Shown here: positions 22,000 to 34,003 of the stretch, in pieces | Layout of the letters: every line of letters starts with the position of its first letter | Position numbering within the stretch: the first letter of the stretch is position 1 | Origin: Isoetes taiwanensis | Taxonomy: Eukaryota; Streptophyta; Lycopodiopsida; Isoetales; Isoetaceae | DNA: 64,000 nt | Assembly (NCBI GenBank): GCA_021234155.1 | Contig: JAJEKV010000113.1 | Coordinates: forward strand, 62,001 to 126,000 | Reading direction: 5' to 3' | Translations under genes and position numbers: made by a program | The notes under the pieces: generated by a model | Database searches by the model: none | Told to the model about the DNA's origin: nothing | The model's input: the letters and a program-made list of their open reading frames with translations, nothing else

Positions 22000-24525
22000 A
22001 CAACAGAATATAATGGTGTAATATCTGTTCTGCAAGAAACAGGCATGGCAATAGCCGCTTGCCCAACCGCTTTGACACCGCTTCAACACAGCGAAGCACC
22101 TGTTTTAAATAAATAAAAAGATGTTATGAGTGATCTAAAGGAAAAAATCAAAAGCAAAAAGAAAGGGACGACCGAGAAATAGCCCCACCCTGATATTGGC
22201 CGGATCTATTGCAGCTTTAAAATCATGCCTCGTGATAGCGTGTTTCCATCTCGGGACGCTATGGCGACGTTCTTTGGGGCTCACAGTTTGAATGCCCCCT
22301 ATTATTTCAGGCCTCACGCTGCTCTAGAGCGGTGAATGCTCTGCCCACTGCATATTTTACAAGGCATTTCATTTCAATCCAACACAAAACTTGGGATTAA
22401 CTTCAAATCAAGCTCACCTCTAGTCAAGGGTCCAACCTTCCGACATGTATCCCAAATGCTCGCTCTCAAAACTTTATGGATTTCTCGATGTCGCCATAGC
22501 TCGTTTCGCACCAAGAGAGCTCGCTCAAGCAGTCCCGCATTGAGCTTCGTGCCGAAAAGACAATACCGCTTTTAGGGGAGCTTTAGGATCGATGAGGTCG
22601 ATGAAGGACCGGGCGCAAACGCCATAACATTCGGTCGAGAATAGGCGCCCACCTATTCGAAAGCGCAATAGGCGCCCGTAATACGCAAATGCTCGGCGAA
22701 GCGCAATAGGCGGTGGAGGCGAGAAGGAAATCCACTAATAAAATCATAGGACTGATCAAAATCCAAAATTCCGATGATTAGCATTAATCTCGCCGCTGAA
22801 ATACATGGGATTTTATGTAAGTGATATTTATTAAACATATAATCAAAATTTAAAATGTCCAATAAACTTTATGAAAATATTTGTTCACAATGACATCATC
22901 TAAAGCCCGATTCCACTACTGCCCGTTCGTTTACTCTGAGGGATGAATCGGGGAGCCAATGAAAAGTCTAATTAACACCATTATTGGGATTTAACCGCAG
23001 TCAAGCACGTGGAAGTTCCCCACGTGGAGTGAGACAAAGATGTGATCCGTTGTCGCAAATCAAGATGGGGTCAAACAACCTCCATTTGACCCGCATCACA
23101 AGGTGGCCCTCTTGTAAGTGTAGTCAATGTCCGTGGCACTTTAAGCCGATACAACCGTATTGCCCAATAATATCTTTTTCAACGTATGGAGCAAGATCCC
23201 ATGCTCTTCTACATATATCAAACATTCCAAAGCAAAGACAAAATATTAAATGAGCAAATGTATCCGTAAAAGGAAGTATCAATGCAAAGGAATACACCGC
23301 AAATTATGGACGAAAGCAATATCTCTACCGAATCGATTAAGACGTGTAGAGAAGATGCAGAGGGAAAAAATAACAAAACCGCTTTTTGCCCCATTCTTAT
23401 CAGGGCCAAGTGGAAAAGAAATCAAAGAAATACCAAATCTTTCTCTTTGAATCTTTTCTCCTCTTTGAACCGAGCTCTCCTTCAAACTCAACTGTTCAAA
23501 AAAAACGCTTTTTAGATTTTTTTGCATCGAATTGATGTCCGAAAGGCGATTAAACATAGGTGCTCGTTTATGGCCGAAGCATCGGAGCAACTGCAACTAC
23601 GTAAAATAGACATGTACCCGCTAGCTCCAATAGCACAAAGCGCAATGAGGTCTGCTCTACTACCATCGCCACTTTCGGCCTGCTCCACCGCCATCGCCGC
23701 TATTTTTCCCAGAATAACCTAAGAAACTAAACCATTCAACCTAAGATTATTTTGCCCCACTCAAAACCCTAAAGTCACCGGGTCAAAACTCGACCTCCAA
23801 ATCGTACTTCTACTGGTATTCCTATATGAATACTCTTAAAACCTTTAAAACCTTATGAAATAAATGTACGGTTTGTGATTTTGGCCACATTATCACAAAA
23901 GTTACAAGGGCATCTTGCCAACTTTGGAGTGGTGGTATTTAGATAATTGGAGGCAGAAAAAATCTAACTAGCAATTGGCAAGCTTGGGGCAAAAGATTGG
24001 TTGAGTTTTGTTTTTTAGAGGGTTGTTTGAGACTCCAAGTTATACATTTCCAGAGCTAAGTCCATAATTTCTATAAAAAAGTATATTAGGCTACCACATG
24101 TATGTTACATTCTCCAAACCTATCATTGCACCTTTGTACTTAACGTTATATCAACAGAGTTAGTTCGATCCTTTAAGCAGGTGGTTTATGGATTTTCTTT
24201 TACTTTGAGAGGCAACAACCATCTACAGTTGATTGATGCAAAACAATCATCACACCTTTGTCCTTAACTAACGCTATATCAACAAAGTTAATTTGACTAT
24301 TTAAGTAGGTGGTTTATGGTTTTTCTTTTACTTTGAGAGACACCAACCATCTACAATTGGTTGATGCTATTCACTCTTGAGGACATTGAATTGACTGTCC
24401 ATGCCTAATATGGTGTTATCAATTGTACATAGCATGACCCTCAGAATGGAGTTGCCCATAAATTTTAAGGTCAATGTTTTAAGGTTGATTGGCCTGCAAC
24501 TTATAAAATTGGCTCCTGATCACAT
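22000..24525. other. hAT interior, no gene recognised
   Basis: GC content rises at 22130-23750 and several 60-105-residue frames exist on both strands, but none shows a known domain. About 24090-24380 contains an imperfect direct repeat of roughly 120 bp (ATCATTGCACCTTTGTACTTAA / ATCATCACACCTTTGTCCTTAA type). Confidence 0.45.
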
Positions 24526-26505
24526 GCCACACGGGCTCCAACATGCCACCTAGGCTCCAACATGCCAAGGTGGCTCAAGCATGCCACCTAGGCTCAAACA
24601 TGCCATCTAAGCACTCCAAATGGTGACATGGCATGCCAAGTAAGCAAGGCCAAGTTTTGACTAGGCCAAAAATGAAAATATGTCCATCTTTGGTCTTTTC
24701 ATTGGGTGATGTCCACCCTTCCCGGAGCTCGATTTCTATCCCACCGTTGAATCCACCGCTCAAGTAACCCCGCTTCGAGGAGGTTCAAAAAATCCAAGAT
24801 CTGCCCGGGAAACTTATCAAACCGCGGCAGCCCCGCCGACCATGTAGAAACCCAAGTGTGTCGGTTTACAATTTTCGAGTGGGAGAATTGTCGTCCATGG
24901 CCAGGGTTTTGGGACAGACCTCTAAGGTGAACCGCCCCTAAGGTTTAAGGGTCCGTTTTCTGGTGTCAACACCCTCCCTCTACATGATGACATTGTGCAA
25001 GATCCTGGTCAAATCTAATTAGGATATAGCCTTCAAAATGTAAACCTCAGTGGTGTGTTACTAGGTTATTGAAGGATTTACGTTTTGGAGGCCGAAGTTT
25101 TAGCTCGGTTGCACTTGGGAGATGGCCGGAAGTCGCAATTGAAGACGCTAAGCAATAGGAATTGACGGAATGGGGTTTGGATTTATCCTCCTCCCATAAT
25201 GGCAAATAGAAGCCAAGAGCGCCTTTGCAAGAGCAAAATTGTTTGGGATCATTCGGGTGGCCAATAGATCCAAGCCACATTCCTTCGGTTCCTATTGCTT
25301 CATGGTTTTAACTGGCAGCTTCTTGACCATGTCCCAAGTGCAACCGACACATCGCGACCTCCATAACGTAAAACCCTTCAATAACCTAGCAAACCACGTG
25401 GCTTACGCTTTGAGGCCATATCCTAGTCGATTCGATCAGGATCTTGCACAATGTGATCATGTAGAGGGAGGGTATTGATGCCCGAAGACGGGCCCATTAA
25501 AATCTTCCGTAGCAGTCCCCCAAGGTCCTCTCCGGGGCCCTTGGCCACGGATGGGCAACTCTCCTACTCCTAACTATAAACCGACTCGCCAATGGACTCA
25601 AAAACATCGACATTACCCTCGAGACCAAGTTTCGCGGGTGGAAGACCACCCTTTCTCCAAGAAGCCAAGGTAGCTCATGTCCAACACGCTCGTAGTCAAT
25701 TGACCTAAGAGGTGGCCGCAGAATCGCCATGTAGAGGTTCGTGTTTTTTTGTTGCCAAAAATACCGCGGTAACTTGGTCCCTAGGGTAAATTTGCCATTC
25801 AATGACATGGCGTAAGTCAAATCTCCATTCGAGCCTTTGTAACGCTTTCGAATGACAAAACACTTGGGTTTCTACACGCCGACCGATCGTGGGACGCTTC
25901 ACTGGCTTGATAAGTTCTTTCTCGCATTTGATCTTGGATTCTTTTGAATTTACTTGAGGCGTGTAACTTGAACGGTGGATTCAATAGTCGGATAGGGAAA
26001 CCGAGCCCGTGAGGGGGCATTGGCATTTGCCCTCCCTGAGGATCGCTGGCGCGAAAAGGCTACCTCCACAACCTTTTGAGGTCCATCTCCTGTGGTCTCG
26101 GCGCCCCTCCTCTGTGAGGAAGTCAAGCAAATTCCCCGGCCCGATTCGATTTGGGGAAAGGTGTCGCATTTAAGTTCTTCAAGATCCCTCTATTCTATCC
26201 CTTGCCAAACTCCTCTATCAAAGATTCTAAAGGTTATCATATCTTGCATAAAGTCCTAGTCATCATGTCCATGTCACCACCATCTAGCCATGTCAACCAA
26301 AATTTGCCAACATCACCCAATGAAAAGACCAAAGATGGATATCTTTTTCATTTTTGGCCTAGTCAAAACTTGGCCTTGCTTAGTTGGCATGCCATGTCAC
26401 CGCTTGGAGTGCCTAGGTGGCGTATTCGTGCCTAGGTGGCATGCCTGAGCCACCTTGGCATGTTGGAGCATAGGTGGCATGTTGGAGCCCACATGGCATG
26501 TTTCA
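24526..26505. repeat. long imperfect palindrome (foldback structure)
   Basis: The left arm (24526 to about 25205) is repeated in reverse complement on the right (about 25245 to 26505). Paired landmarks are 24601-24711 with 26310-26415 (CCAAAGATGGA, ACTAGGCCAAAAATGAAAA), 24748-24776 with 25961-25985 (TTGAATCCACCG), 24840-24858 with 25860-25878 (TAGAAACCCAAGTG), and 24965-25007 with 25430-25478 (ACCCTCCCTCTACATGAT). The centre is near 25225. The right arm is longer because of extra sequence at about 25500-26250. Both arm tips consist of the 19-bp repeat that forms the adjoining array. Confidence 0.8.
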
Positions 26506-28030
26506 ACCACCTTGGCATGTTTGAGCCTAAGTGGCATATTTGAGCCATCTTGGCGTGTTGGAGCCCAAGGTGGCATGTTTGAGCCACCTTAGCATGTTTG
26601 ACATGCGGGCATGTTTGAGCAACCTTCGTGATGTTGAAGCCTAAGTGGCATGTTGGAGCCCACGGGCATGTTTGAGCCACCTTGGCATGTTGGAGTCAAT
26701 GTGGCATGTTTGAGCCACCTTGGCATGTTTGAGCCTAGGTGGCATGTTTGAGCCATCCTGGCATGTTTAAGCATAGGTGGATATTGGAGCCGAGGTGGCA
26801 TTTTGGAGCCCACTTGGCATGTTTGAGCCACCTTGACATGTTTGAGGCTAGGTGGATGTTGGAGCCTAGGTGGCATGTTTGAGCCACCTAGGTGGCATGT
26901 TGGAGTCCACGTGGCATGTTTCAGCCACCTTGGCATGTTTGAGCCTAGTTGGCATGTTGGAGCCTGCATGGCATGTTTGAGCCACCTTGGCATGTTTGAG
27001 CCTAGATATGTTGGAGCCCGTGGGCATGTTTGAGCCTATGTGGCATGTTTGAGCCACCTTGGCATGTTTGCAACCTAGGTGGCACATTGTAGCCTAGGTG
27101 GCATGTTGGAGCCACCTTGGCATATTGGGGCCTAGGTGGCATGTTAGAGAGCTGCGTGGCATGTTTGAGCCACCTTGGCATGTTGGAGCCTCAGCAGCAT
27201 GTTTTGAGCCACCTTGGCATGTTTGAGCCAAGGTGGATGTTGGAGCTTAGGTGGCATGTTGGAGCCCACGTGGCATCTTTGAGCCACCTTGGCATGTTTG
27301 AGTCTAGAAGGCATGTTGGAGCCCTCAGGTGGTATGTTTGAGCCATCTTGGCATGTTTGAGGCTAGGTGGCATGTTTAAGCCACCTTGGCATGTTGGAGC
27401 CCATGTGGCATGTTTGAGCCACCTTGGCATGTTGGAGCCAAGGTGGCATCTTGGAGCGCGCATGGCATGTTTGAGCCTAGGTGGCATGTTTGAGCCACCT
27501 TGGCATGTTGAAACCTAGGTGGAATGTTGGAGCCTGCATGGCATGTTTGATCCACCTTGGCATGTTTGAGCCTAGGTGGCAGTTTGAGCCACCTTGGCAT
27601 GATGGAGCCTAGGTGGCATGTTGGAGCCCTCGTGGCATGTTTGAGCCACCTTGGCATGTTGGAGCCTCGGCTTGGCATGTTTGAGCCACCTTGGCATGTT
27701 TGATTCTAGGTGGCATGTTGGAGACGAGGTGGCATGTTTGAGCCATCTTGGCATGTTGGAGCCTAGGTGGCACGTTGGAGCCTAGGTGGCATGTTTTAGC
27801 CACCTTGGCATGATGGAGCCTGGATGGCATGTTGGAGCCCATGTGACATGTTTGAGCCACCTTGGCATGTTGGAGCCTAGGTTGCATGTTGGAGCCCGCA
27901 TGGCATGTTTGAGCCACCTTGGCATGTTGGAGCCCACGTGGCATGTTTGAGCCACCTTGGCATGTTAGAGCCTAGGTGGCATATTGGAGCCTACATGGCA
28001 TGTTTGAGCCACCTTAGCATGTTTGAGCCT
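26440..28030. repeat. 57-bp higher-order tandem array (3 x 19 bp)
   Basis: The basic 19-bp unit is GAGCCNNNNTGGCATGTTK. Three variants alternate with the centres CACCT, CTAGG and CCACG, making a 57-bp composite repeated roughly two dozen or more times. Since 57 is divisible by three, several frames stay open on the minus strand as a 19-residue repeat (MPRWLKHATWAPTCHLGSN). These frames are a product of the repeat, with no start context or conservation, and are not called as genes. The same units form the outer tip of the left palindrome arm at 24536-24600. Confidence 0.9.
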
Positions 28031-28499
28031 GAGCTAAATTGGATGGAATTTTAGCAATTTTTTGTATGTGATGGATAAATGGTGTACTTTTGACTAGGAA
28101 AAATGGTCTTGCGAACTTTGGTCTCGACAAATGGCAATGGTATATAAAAAGGGAGAAAATGATGGATAAAGAGATGATTTTTCTGGGTGGAATGGTAGTG
28201 AAGACCTTTGGGAAATAGCAAATCATACCTTAAGAACTAACATCATGGCTCATGTGAAGTACCATTGAAATTCAAGTGGTCTTCCAAACTTTCACTTTGG
28301 GATCTTCAACCTTTGACTTCAAGTGTTCAAGATGCTTGTGATCAAATATTCTTCAAGAAATGCCTATATGATGCCAAACCAGTGTCCATGGTTCTTCGCT
28401 ACAAGTTGCCAAGTGATGAATGTCTTCAAGTTTCACGCTCTACAAGCTCTTTCATAATGGCATGTGGACAACTTGATCATACATGGATTCTTAGAAAAC

Positions 28500-29240
28500 C
28501 ATAAAAAACCACATCTCAAGAAAACAATACCTTAAAAAACAACACCTTACAGAAAACAACCCTTCAAAAAACCATACAACCCGAGAAAAAACAACACATC
28601 CTTAAAAAGAAACTACGACTTCTTAAGAAACCACACATTCTTAAAAAAAAAACCATGGCTCCTTAAGAAAAACTACAAGATATCCTTGAAAAACCACACG
28701 TCCAGATAACTACATGTAGGTTTTTTCAATCTTCAAAAACAACCCAGATTGTTTTTTTACCGTTGTTTTCAGTGGACCAAATGTTGGGGTTGTAGTGTTA
28801 CGCTGAAGTCCGGTTCGCGAAGTTTAAACAAGATTTTTAAAACGCCAACTGAAATAGTTTCGCAGAAGCGAAATGAACCGCTTAAACGCTGAAAACATCT
28901 TCGCGTTTAAACAAATTAACTTCGCAGTTTAACGCGCCTCGAAATATATATAGAAAACTTCGGCGTGGTTTAAAACTTCGCCGGCTCATTACGCCGAACC
29001 GCCCTTTAGTTTAAACAGTTCATTTTCGCTTTACGCTGAAACTATTTCTGGTTCGCGAAGTTTAAAATACCGCCGCTTTAAACGCCGAAAAGAGTTTCGC
29101 AAGTAGTTTAACATTAAGGCTTCGCCACGCCGAAAGCCGGCGATCCGGATTCGCAGTTTAAACCTAGACTTCGCTTACGCCGAAGAAAGTTCGCGTGTTT
29201 AAACAGAAGGTTTAAACTTCACGAAACTTTTTTTCCTACG
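28500..29240. repeat. hAT right subterminal repeats
   Basis: 28500-28790 is a cluster of AAAACCACA, AAAACAAC and CTTAAAAA motifs. 28795-29240 changes to a dense mix of TTTAAAC, TTCGCG, CGCCGAA and TTCGC words, with at least eight TTTAAAC-type heptamers in both orientations. hAT transposases bind short subterminal repeats, so these are candidate binding sites. That role is inferred. Confidence 0.55.
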
Positions 29241-29344
29241 GCCGAAAGTATTAAATACAAAAATACGTATTTTCCCAAAAATACGTATTTTTGCACTTTT
29301 TATAATGCCCAAAAATAGTTTCATACGTACAGAACCTATCCCTG

Positions 29345-30557
29345 GGTGGAGGTACTCGATCCGGAAATGGATTCGCCATATAGGGTTCTAACAAAGACAC
29401 ATGGAACACTGGGTGAAGCCGAACTGATGGCGGAAGTTCCGCATTTAAAAGCAAAGATCACCAACTCCTCGGTCAATGATCCGATAGGGACCCAAGCGCC
29501 GGTAGTTGAGCTTGTTATAAAGAAGCCGCCGCGGCAAATCCCGACGCAAGAGCCAAACAAGATCACCAACTGCAAAATGAGGAGCGTTCTGACGATGTTG
29601 ATCTGCATGATAACGATAACATGCTTGGGCCTGGAGAAGATGGTGCTGAAGATCATCCTGGAGCATGCGGAGCTTCTCGAGCCTGTCCTCGGCACTGGGA
29701 TTGACTGAATCATATCCAGGAGCAATCAAAGACCACCGGGGATGCATGCCGAAATTAATAAAGAACGGAGTCTGGCCTGTGGAGGCATGGACAGAATTAT
29801 TATAAGCAAATTCTGCCAATGGTAGCCAATCAACCCAGTCATCCTGCTGATAATTGATGAAGCATCGCAAATACTGCTCAAGGGTTTGATTAGTGCGCTC
29901 CACCTGTCCATTGGTCTCTGGGTGATGTCCGGAAGAGAGCGAACGTTCCACATGCAAGAGTTGCAATAGACGCTTCCAAAAACTGGCAACAAATTGAGGG
30001 CCGCGGTCACTGACAATGTTATCTGGTAAGCCATGGAGTCGAACCACCTCTCGAAGCAAGAGAACCGCTGTGGCTTCACTAGAGATAGAAGTGCTGCAAG
30101 GAATGAAATGTGCCATCTTGGAAAAACGGTCAACAACAACAAGGATGGCATCATGGCCCTGTGAGGATGGAAGCTCGACAATAAAATCCACTGAAATACT
30201 CTTCCAAGGACCGGCTGGAACTGGTAAAGGCTGAAGCAGGCCATGAGGAAGATGCCTTGGAACCTTGGCTCGACAGCAGATGTCACAGGATCGAATAAAA
30301 GCTTCGACAGAGCGACGAAGACCTGGCCACCAATACTCTCGACTAATAAGTTCAAGAGTCTTGGCTACTCCAAAGTGTCCGGCCATAGGTGAATCATGGC
30401 AAGCCTGAAGAACCTGAAGCCTCGGAGCACCATCTGGCACATATAGAAGCCCATCATGGAGCAGAAGTCTATCGCGCACCTCAAAACGATCATAGCCTGA
30501 TCCCATCTTCTGAAAAGGTGATGCGGCGCCAATGTGTGAGAATACATCTCGAGCCAA
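29345..30557 (-). pseudogene. Gypsy integrase
   Basis: A 370-residue frame carries the zinc-binding HHCC region (HDSPMAGH...CDICCRAK), the catalytic core with D (SVDFIVELP), D (SDRGPQF) and E (NGQVERTNQ), and a GPY/F motif (RRLGPYRI). It then shifts frame into LPPSVRLHPVFHVSLLEPY, which leads to the chromodomain across the hAT insertion. The enzyme would insert the cDNA into chromatin. The core itself has no stop codon, but the protein cannot be made as one polyprotein because of frameshifts near 29450 and in the upstream pol segments. Confidence 0.9.
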
Positions 30558-32215
30558 TGGATCCCGAGGGCGAGGAGGCTCGACAGGACTCCAACAAGGT
30601 CAGTATCATGAGGCCTCTCGAACAAAGTGAGAGCCATAAGCTGGAACCAATCAGGCCCTAAAATAACCTGTGATTGCTGATCATATGCAGGATCACCTAG
30701 TTTGGGCTCAAGATAGGAGCGTCGAGACAAGGCATCAGGCTTTCCTTGGAGGGCTCCAGGATGGTACTTGATCACGAAATCAATCCGGGATAATACTTGA
30801 GTATGCCACCGGGCCTGGCGACGGTTGAGCACTCGAGCAGACTGAAAATATTCGAGATTTCGGTGATCTGTGTAGACTGTGACTTTATAAGGAGATCCCT
30901 CCAGGAAACGTCTCCACTCCTCAAAAGAATCCACTATCGCCAACAACTCCTTGTCATAAATGGGATAGTTGATTTCCGTAGCCTGAAACTTTCAGGAGTG
31001 ATAGGCGATTGGATGCAATTCATGGTCATCCCCCCTCCCGAGGACAGGATCCCACCAAAGCGCCAAAATCGAAGCATCCGCCTTACAACATATGGGCGCA
31101 AAGGATGCGCATGAGCAAGACCGTGCCGTGGTGAAAGCATGCTTCGGGGTAACAAAAGCGATTCCGCTTCCACGGTCCATTCAAATGGCACATCCTTGAC
31201 CGTGAGGCGGTCAAAGGAAGAGCAATCTACGAATAATCCCGGATGAAACGCCGATAGAAATTGGCAAACCCGAGGAAACACCGAACATCGCGAGCGGATG
31301 AAGGTGTTTGCCACTCGAAACAATGCTAACCTTTTCGGTCCATAGAGACTCCATGTGGAGTGATCACGATAGCCAAGGACTCCACATTATCACGCTTCCG
31401 AATCGACACTTCTCAAGTTTGGCATATAACCCATGCTCCGCGAAGCTTCGAAGGACTGTCGAACATGCCTCTCATGTTAAGTCGAGAGTCTTAAAATAAA
31501 CAAGAATATCATCCGGATAGATGATAACAAAAGTGTCTAAGAACTCTCGAAAAACATCATTGGCCATATTTTGAATCTTGGCGGGGCATTGATAAGTCCA
31601 AATGGCATAGCGTGTACTTTCGAAATGGCCATCAGAAAGTCTGGTAGTTGTTTCCACTCATCACCCTCCCGGATCGAATAAGATTGTAGGCACCCGAAGA
31701 TCAATCTTACGTAAAATAATGCGCACCTTGAAAGTCGCTCCAACAACTCTGGGATCGAGGGAAGCGGATACCAATTCGGTGCGCGTGATTTTGTTGAGGC
31801 CGCGATAATCAACGACCAGTAGTGCGAATCATCCTTCTTTTGACAAAGAAGATAGGCGCTCAGCGGGGACCGAATGTCGAATGAAGCCGGTGGCTAGATT
31901 CTCCTCAATATAATCCCGCAAAACCTTCAACTCAGCGGGAGATAGACCATATATCGGACCATATGGTGGCGTCGTCCCCGGCTGCAAATCAATAGGACAA
32001 TCATATGGACGATGCTGCGGGAGTTTATTGGCCTTGACTTTGTCAAACACATCGGAAAAATCGCCATAATTATCACGGGAGCATTGGAGGCGGGCTTGAT
32101 GGTGTCGAAAGCCAGCCGGGGCGAACCCGATTGCAAAATATCGAACTTGATCTTTGCCTTCTAGATTTTGATCGAACTCAAGAGAAAATCTTCGAGATAA
32201 CAAACCGGTGGGCAT
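30558..32215 (-). pseudogene. Gypsy reverse transcriptase and RNase H
   Basis: In sense order: an RT N-terminal region (LPQHRPYDCPIDLQPG, then YGLSPAELKVLRDYIEENL at about 31920-32040), broken RT palm segments, VIIYPDDILVY with the YxDD catalytic pair at about 31510-31545, then an RNase H region with VYTDHRNLEYF and a tether region (ARWHTQVLSRIDFVIKYHPG, DALSRR) at about 30720-30910. At least four frame changes separate these, and the TDH region overlaps the start of the integrase frame. It is a decayed copy and the order is that of Metaviridae. Confidence 0.85.
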
Positions 32216-32559
32216 GAAGAAGCTCTACAAAAGCAGGAGAACATGAGCGTGAATAAGAACGGAGCAGGGAGCAATTGGAACATGAACCTGGAGCATGAAC
32301 TGGATCAAGAACTGAGCGTAAACAAAGTGGATCGATCAAGAGCCGAGCAAGAACAGATCGGAGCAAAGAGCCGGAGCAGAATGAGATCGAGCAAGAATCG
32401 AGCGTGAAACGTGAACCTAAACCTAAGGCAAATCGAGCCGAGCCGACATCATCAAGAATAAGGATCGTAATCTAGGGCATGAACTGGGAGCGTAGGCAAG
32501 AGAGGCGAATCTAACATAGAACGCCAGGGACGGGCGCCAGGGCCCACGAGCATTACACG

Positions 32560-32905
32560 GATCAAGTCGATGTTGGTGTAGAGACCATCCGCAGGAGGCT
32601 GGAACTAGAGCTAGAACCAACAAATCGAAATGATCTAATACGCCAATCAATGCGGGTTATGTAGCTCGAGCGAGGGCGGACCAAGACTATTGGCGCATGA
32701 GGGCTAGCAATGAGATTGAAGGAAATACTACAAAAACTCCCAGAACAAAACACGAAGAGGCGCGGTACATTCCGTGGATTTGCCCGAAATTTCCGTCCAT
32801 CAATCACTTCAACATAGGCGGGGATGCTCAACCTTGCTCCTAGGGATGGCGTGCTAACGACACTATCCATAAAGCAAGCATTTGCACCACAATCAACTTA
32901 GCCAA
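32560..32905 (-). pseudogene. Gypsy aspartic protease remnant
   Basis: A DCGANACFMD motif (about 32865-32896) stands where Gypsy proteases have D-S/T-G-A. It is followed by SVVSTPSLGARLSIPAYVEV-like sequence. Only this motif and its position between gag and RT support the call. Cys replaces the usual Ser or Thr at the active site. Confidence 0.5.
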
Positions 32906-33039
32906 CACTTGTAATTCTCCAACTTCTGATTTCAATGATATAGGGATGAAGAATGCCTTCTCGACCTTATCCGATGGAATAAACATGTCGGGGAAATGTG
33001 GAAGGAGTCGAGAAAAGGCCGGCCGGCGAGAGACTCCTA

Positions 33040-33990
33040 CTACTCGGACCGGCCCCGAAGTTTTCCGGCTGATTTAGGTGCTTCCGGGGGCATCCCGGCG
33101 GCGATATGACCAGCTCCTCCACGGTAGAGGCAAAGATTAGCCTCTCTCTCGGCCTTTGCTTCTTGGCGGCGGATAAGGATCCTTGAGCGCCCGATCAATT
33201 TGCATAGGCTCGGGTCGGATCTGCTGGATTCTCCAGATGAGGCAGGGAAGGCGTAGCTTCTGAGCTTGTGTAGTGGAAAGGGCGACTTCTCTATGTCACG
33301 TCTCTCTTGCCTACGTTGAAGAGCGATTATCACATCAAGCTACAAATCGATGGCTTCTTCCAAACTCGGGGATCCTCCATAGACAACAACATATCTTTGA
33401 CATCCTCTACGTAACCCCGCCGAAACAATCTCGAAGTGCAATATCATCGGGCGGTATCTCTTGCAATTTGTGAAATTATGATGCATATCTTGAAGGCTGT
33501 TGCCTTAAGTTGCAAAGTTTTGTGACTCTTGTCTTGTTGATGATCGGTGTCTCAAAGCATGCTTGAGTTACTGCGGTAAGCGACAAAATCTTGCAACTCT
33601 GGGGCTCCTTTCTCCAATAAAGGAGCAAACCAACTTAGAGCTGGCCAGAAGAGAACCAATCAGCCCCACTTGTTCTTGAGCTGTGGGATATCTATGAGGA
33701 TGGAGCTGAATCACAAGCTTTCGATTCAAAAAAAACACAGACTTGGACCGAGTGTCGTCAAACTTCTCACGGCGGCTGATCTTAGGCTCTGATAGCCTCA
33801 ATCCCGCTAAAGCAGATTCATGTGAAGCAATCGTTCCTTAAACTCTTTATTGTCCAACTGCAAGCTGGCGGCATACTTGAACAAATTTCTTTGGACCTGC
33901 TTGTAATAAAGTGGAACCTCCTCCATAGATATAAAATCACCAAATCGAGCAAAACAATGCTTAGGATCGGCGAGGGCAAGAACGGTGAGG
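33040..33990 (-). pseudogene. Gypsy gag remnant
   Basis: Broken frames between the primer site and the protease include a degenerate zinc knuckle (CLYRGGAGHIAAGMP, where CxxC-GHxxxxC is expected) and a basic, Arg/Ser-rich stretch. It is identified by position and knuckle remnant only. Confidence 0.5.
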
Positions 33991-33991
33991 G

Positions 33992-34003
33992 ATTCCGGTT
34001 CAA
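33992..34003 (-). promoter_or_regulatory. Gypsy primer-binding site, self-priming type
   Basis: On the sense (minus) strand TTGAACCGGAAT lies two bases after the 5' LTR. It is the exact reverse complement of the LTR sense sequence ATTCCGGTTCAA (34179-34190), which sits 32 nt downstream of the first T of a TATATAAGG box (34214-34222), where transcription should begin. No tRNA 3' end (TGG start) is visible at the primer site. Confidence 0.65.

Larger units (their letters stand above)
20759..29344. mobile_element. hAT-like element, 8.6 kb, non-autonomous
   Basis: The ends CAGGGATAGGTTC and GAACCTATCCCTG are perfect 13-bp inverted repeats. GGTGGAGG occurs directly outside both (20751-20758 and 29345-29352), an 8-bp target duplication. 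CAGGG ends with an 8-bp duplication define hAT. Removing it restores the Gypsy reading frame. The subterminal regions are repeat-rich on both sides in opposite orientation (left 20880-21430 with GTGGTTTTT and GTTGTTTT; right 28500-28800 with AAAAACCAC and AAAACAAC). No hAT transposase could be read inside. The cargo is a palindrome-plus-array structure and unrecognised DNA, so mobilisation would need a transposase from elsewhere. Confidence 0.85.

Noticed and set aside
26432-28030. Repetitive protein of Met-Pro-Arg-Trp-Leu-Lys-His units
   Set aside because: Several frames are open at once because the DNA unit is 57 bp. There is no promoter and no codon signal.
26440-28030. CRISPR array
   Set aside because: Repeats are contiguous 19-bp variants without unique spacers, in plant DNA inside a transposon.
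29346-29708. Plus-strand 120-residue frame
   Set aside because: It is the antisense shadow of the Gypsy integrase.
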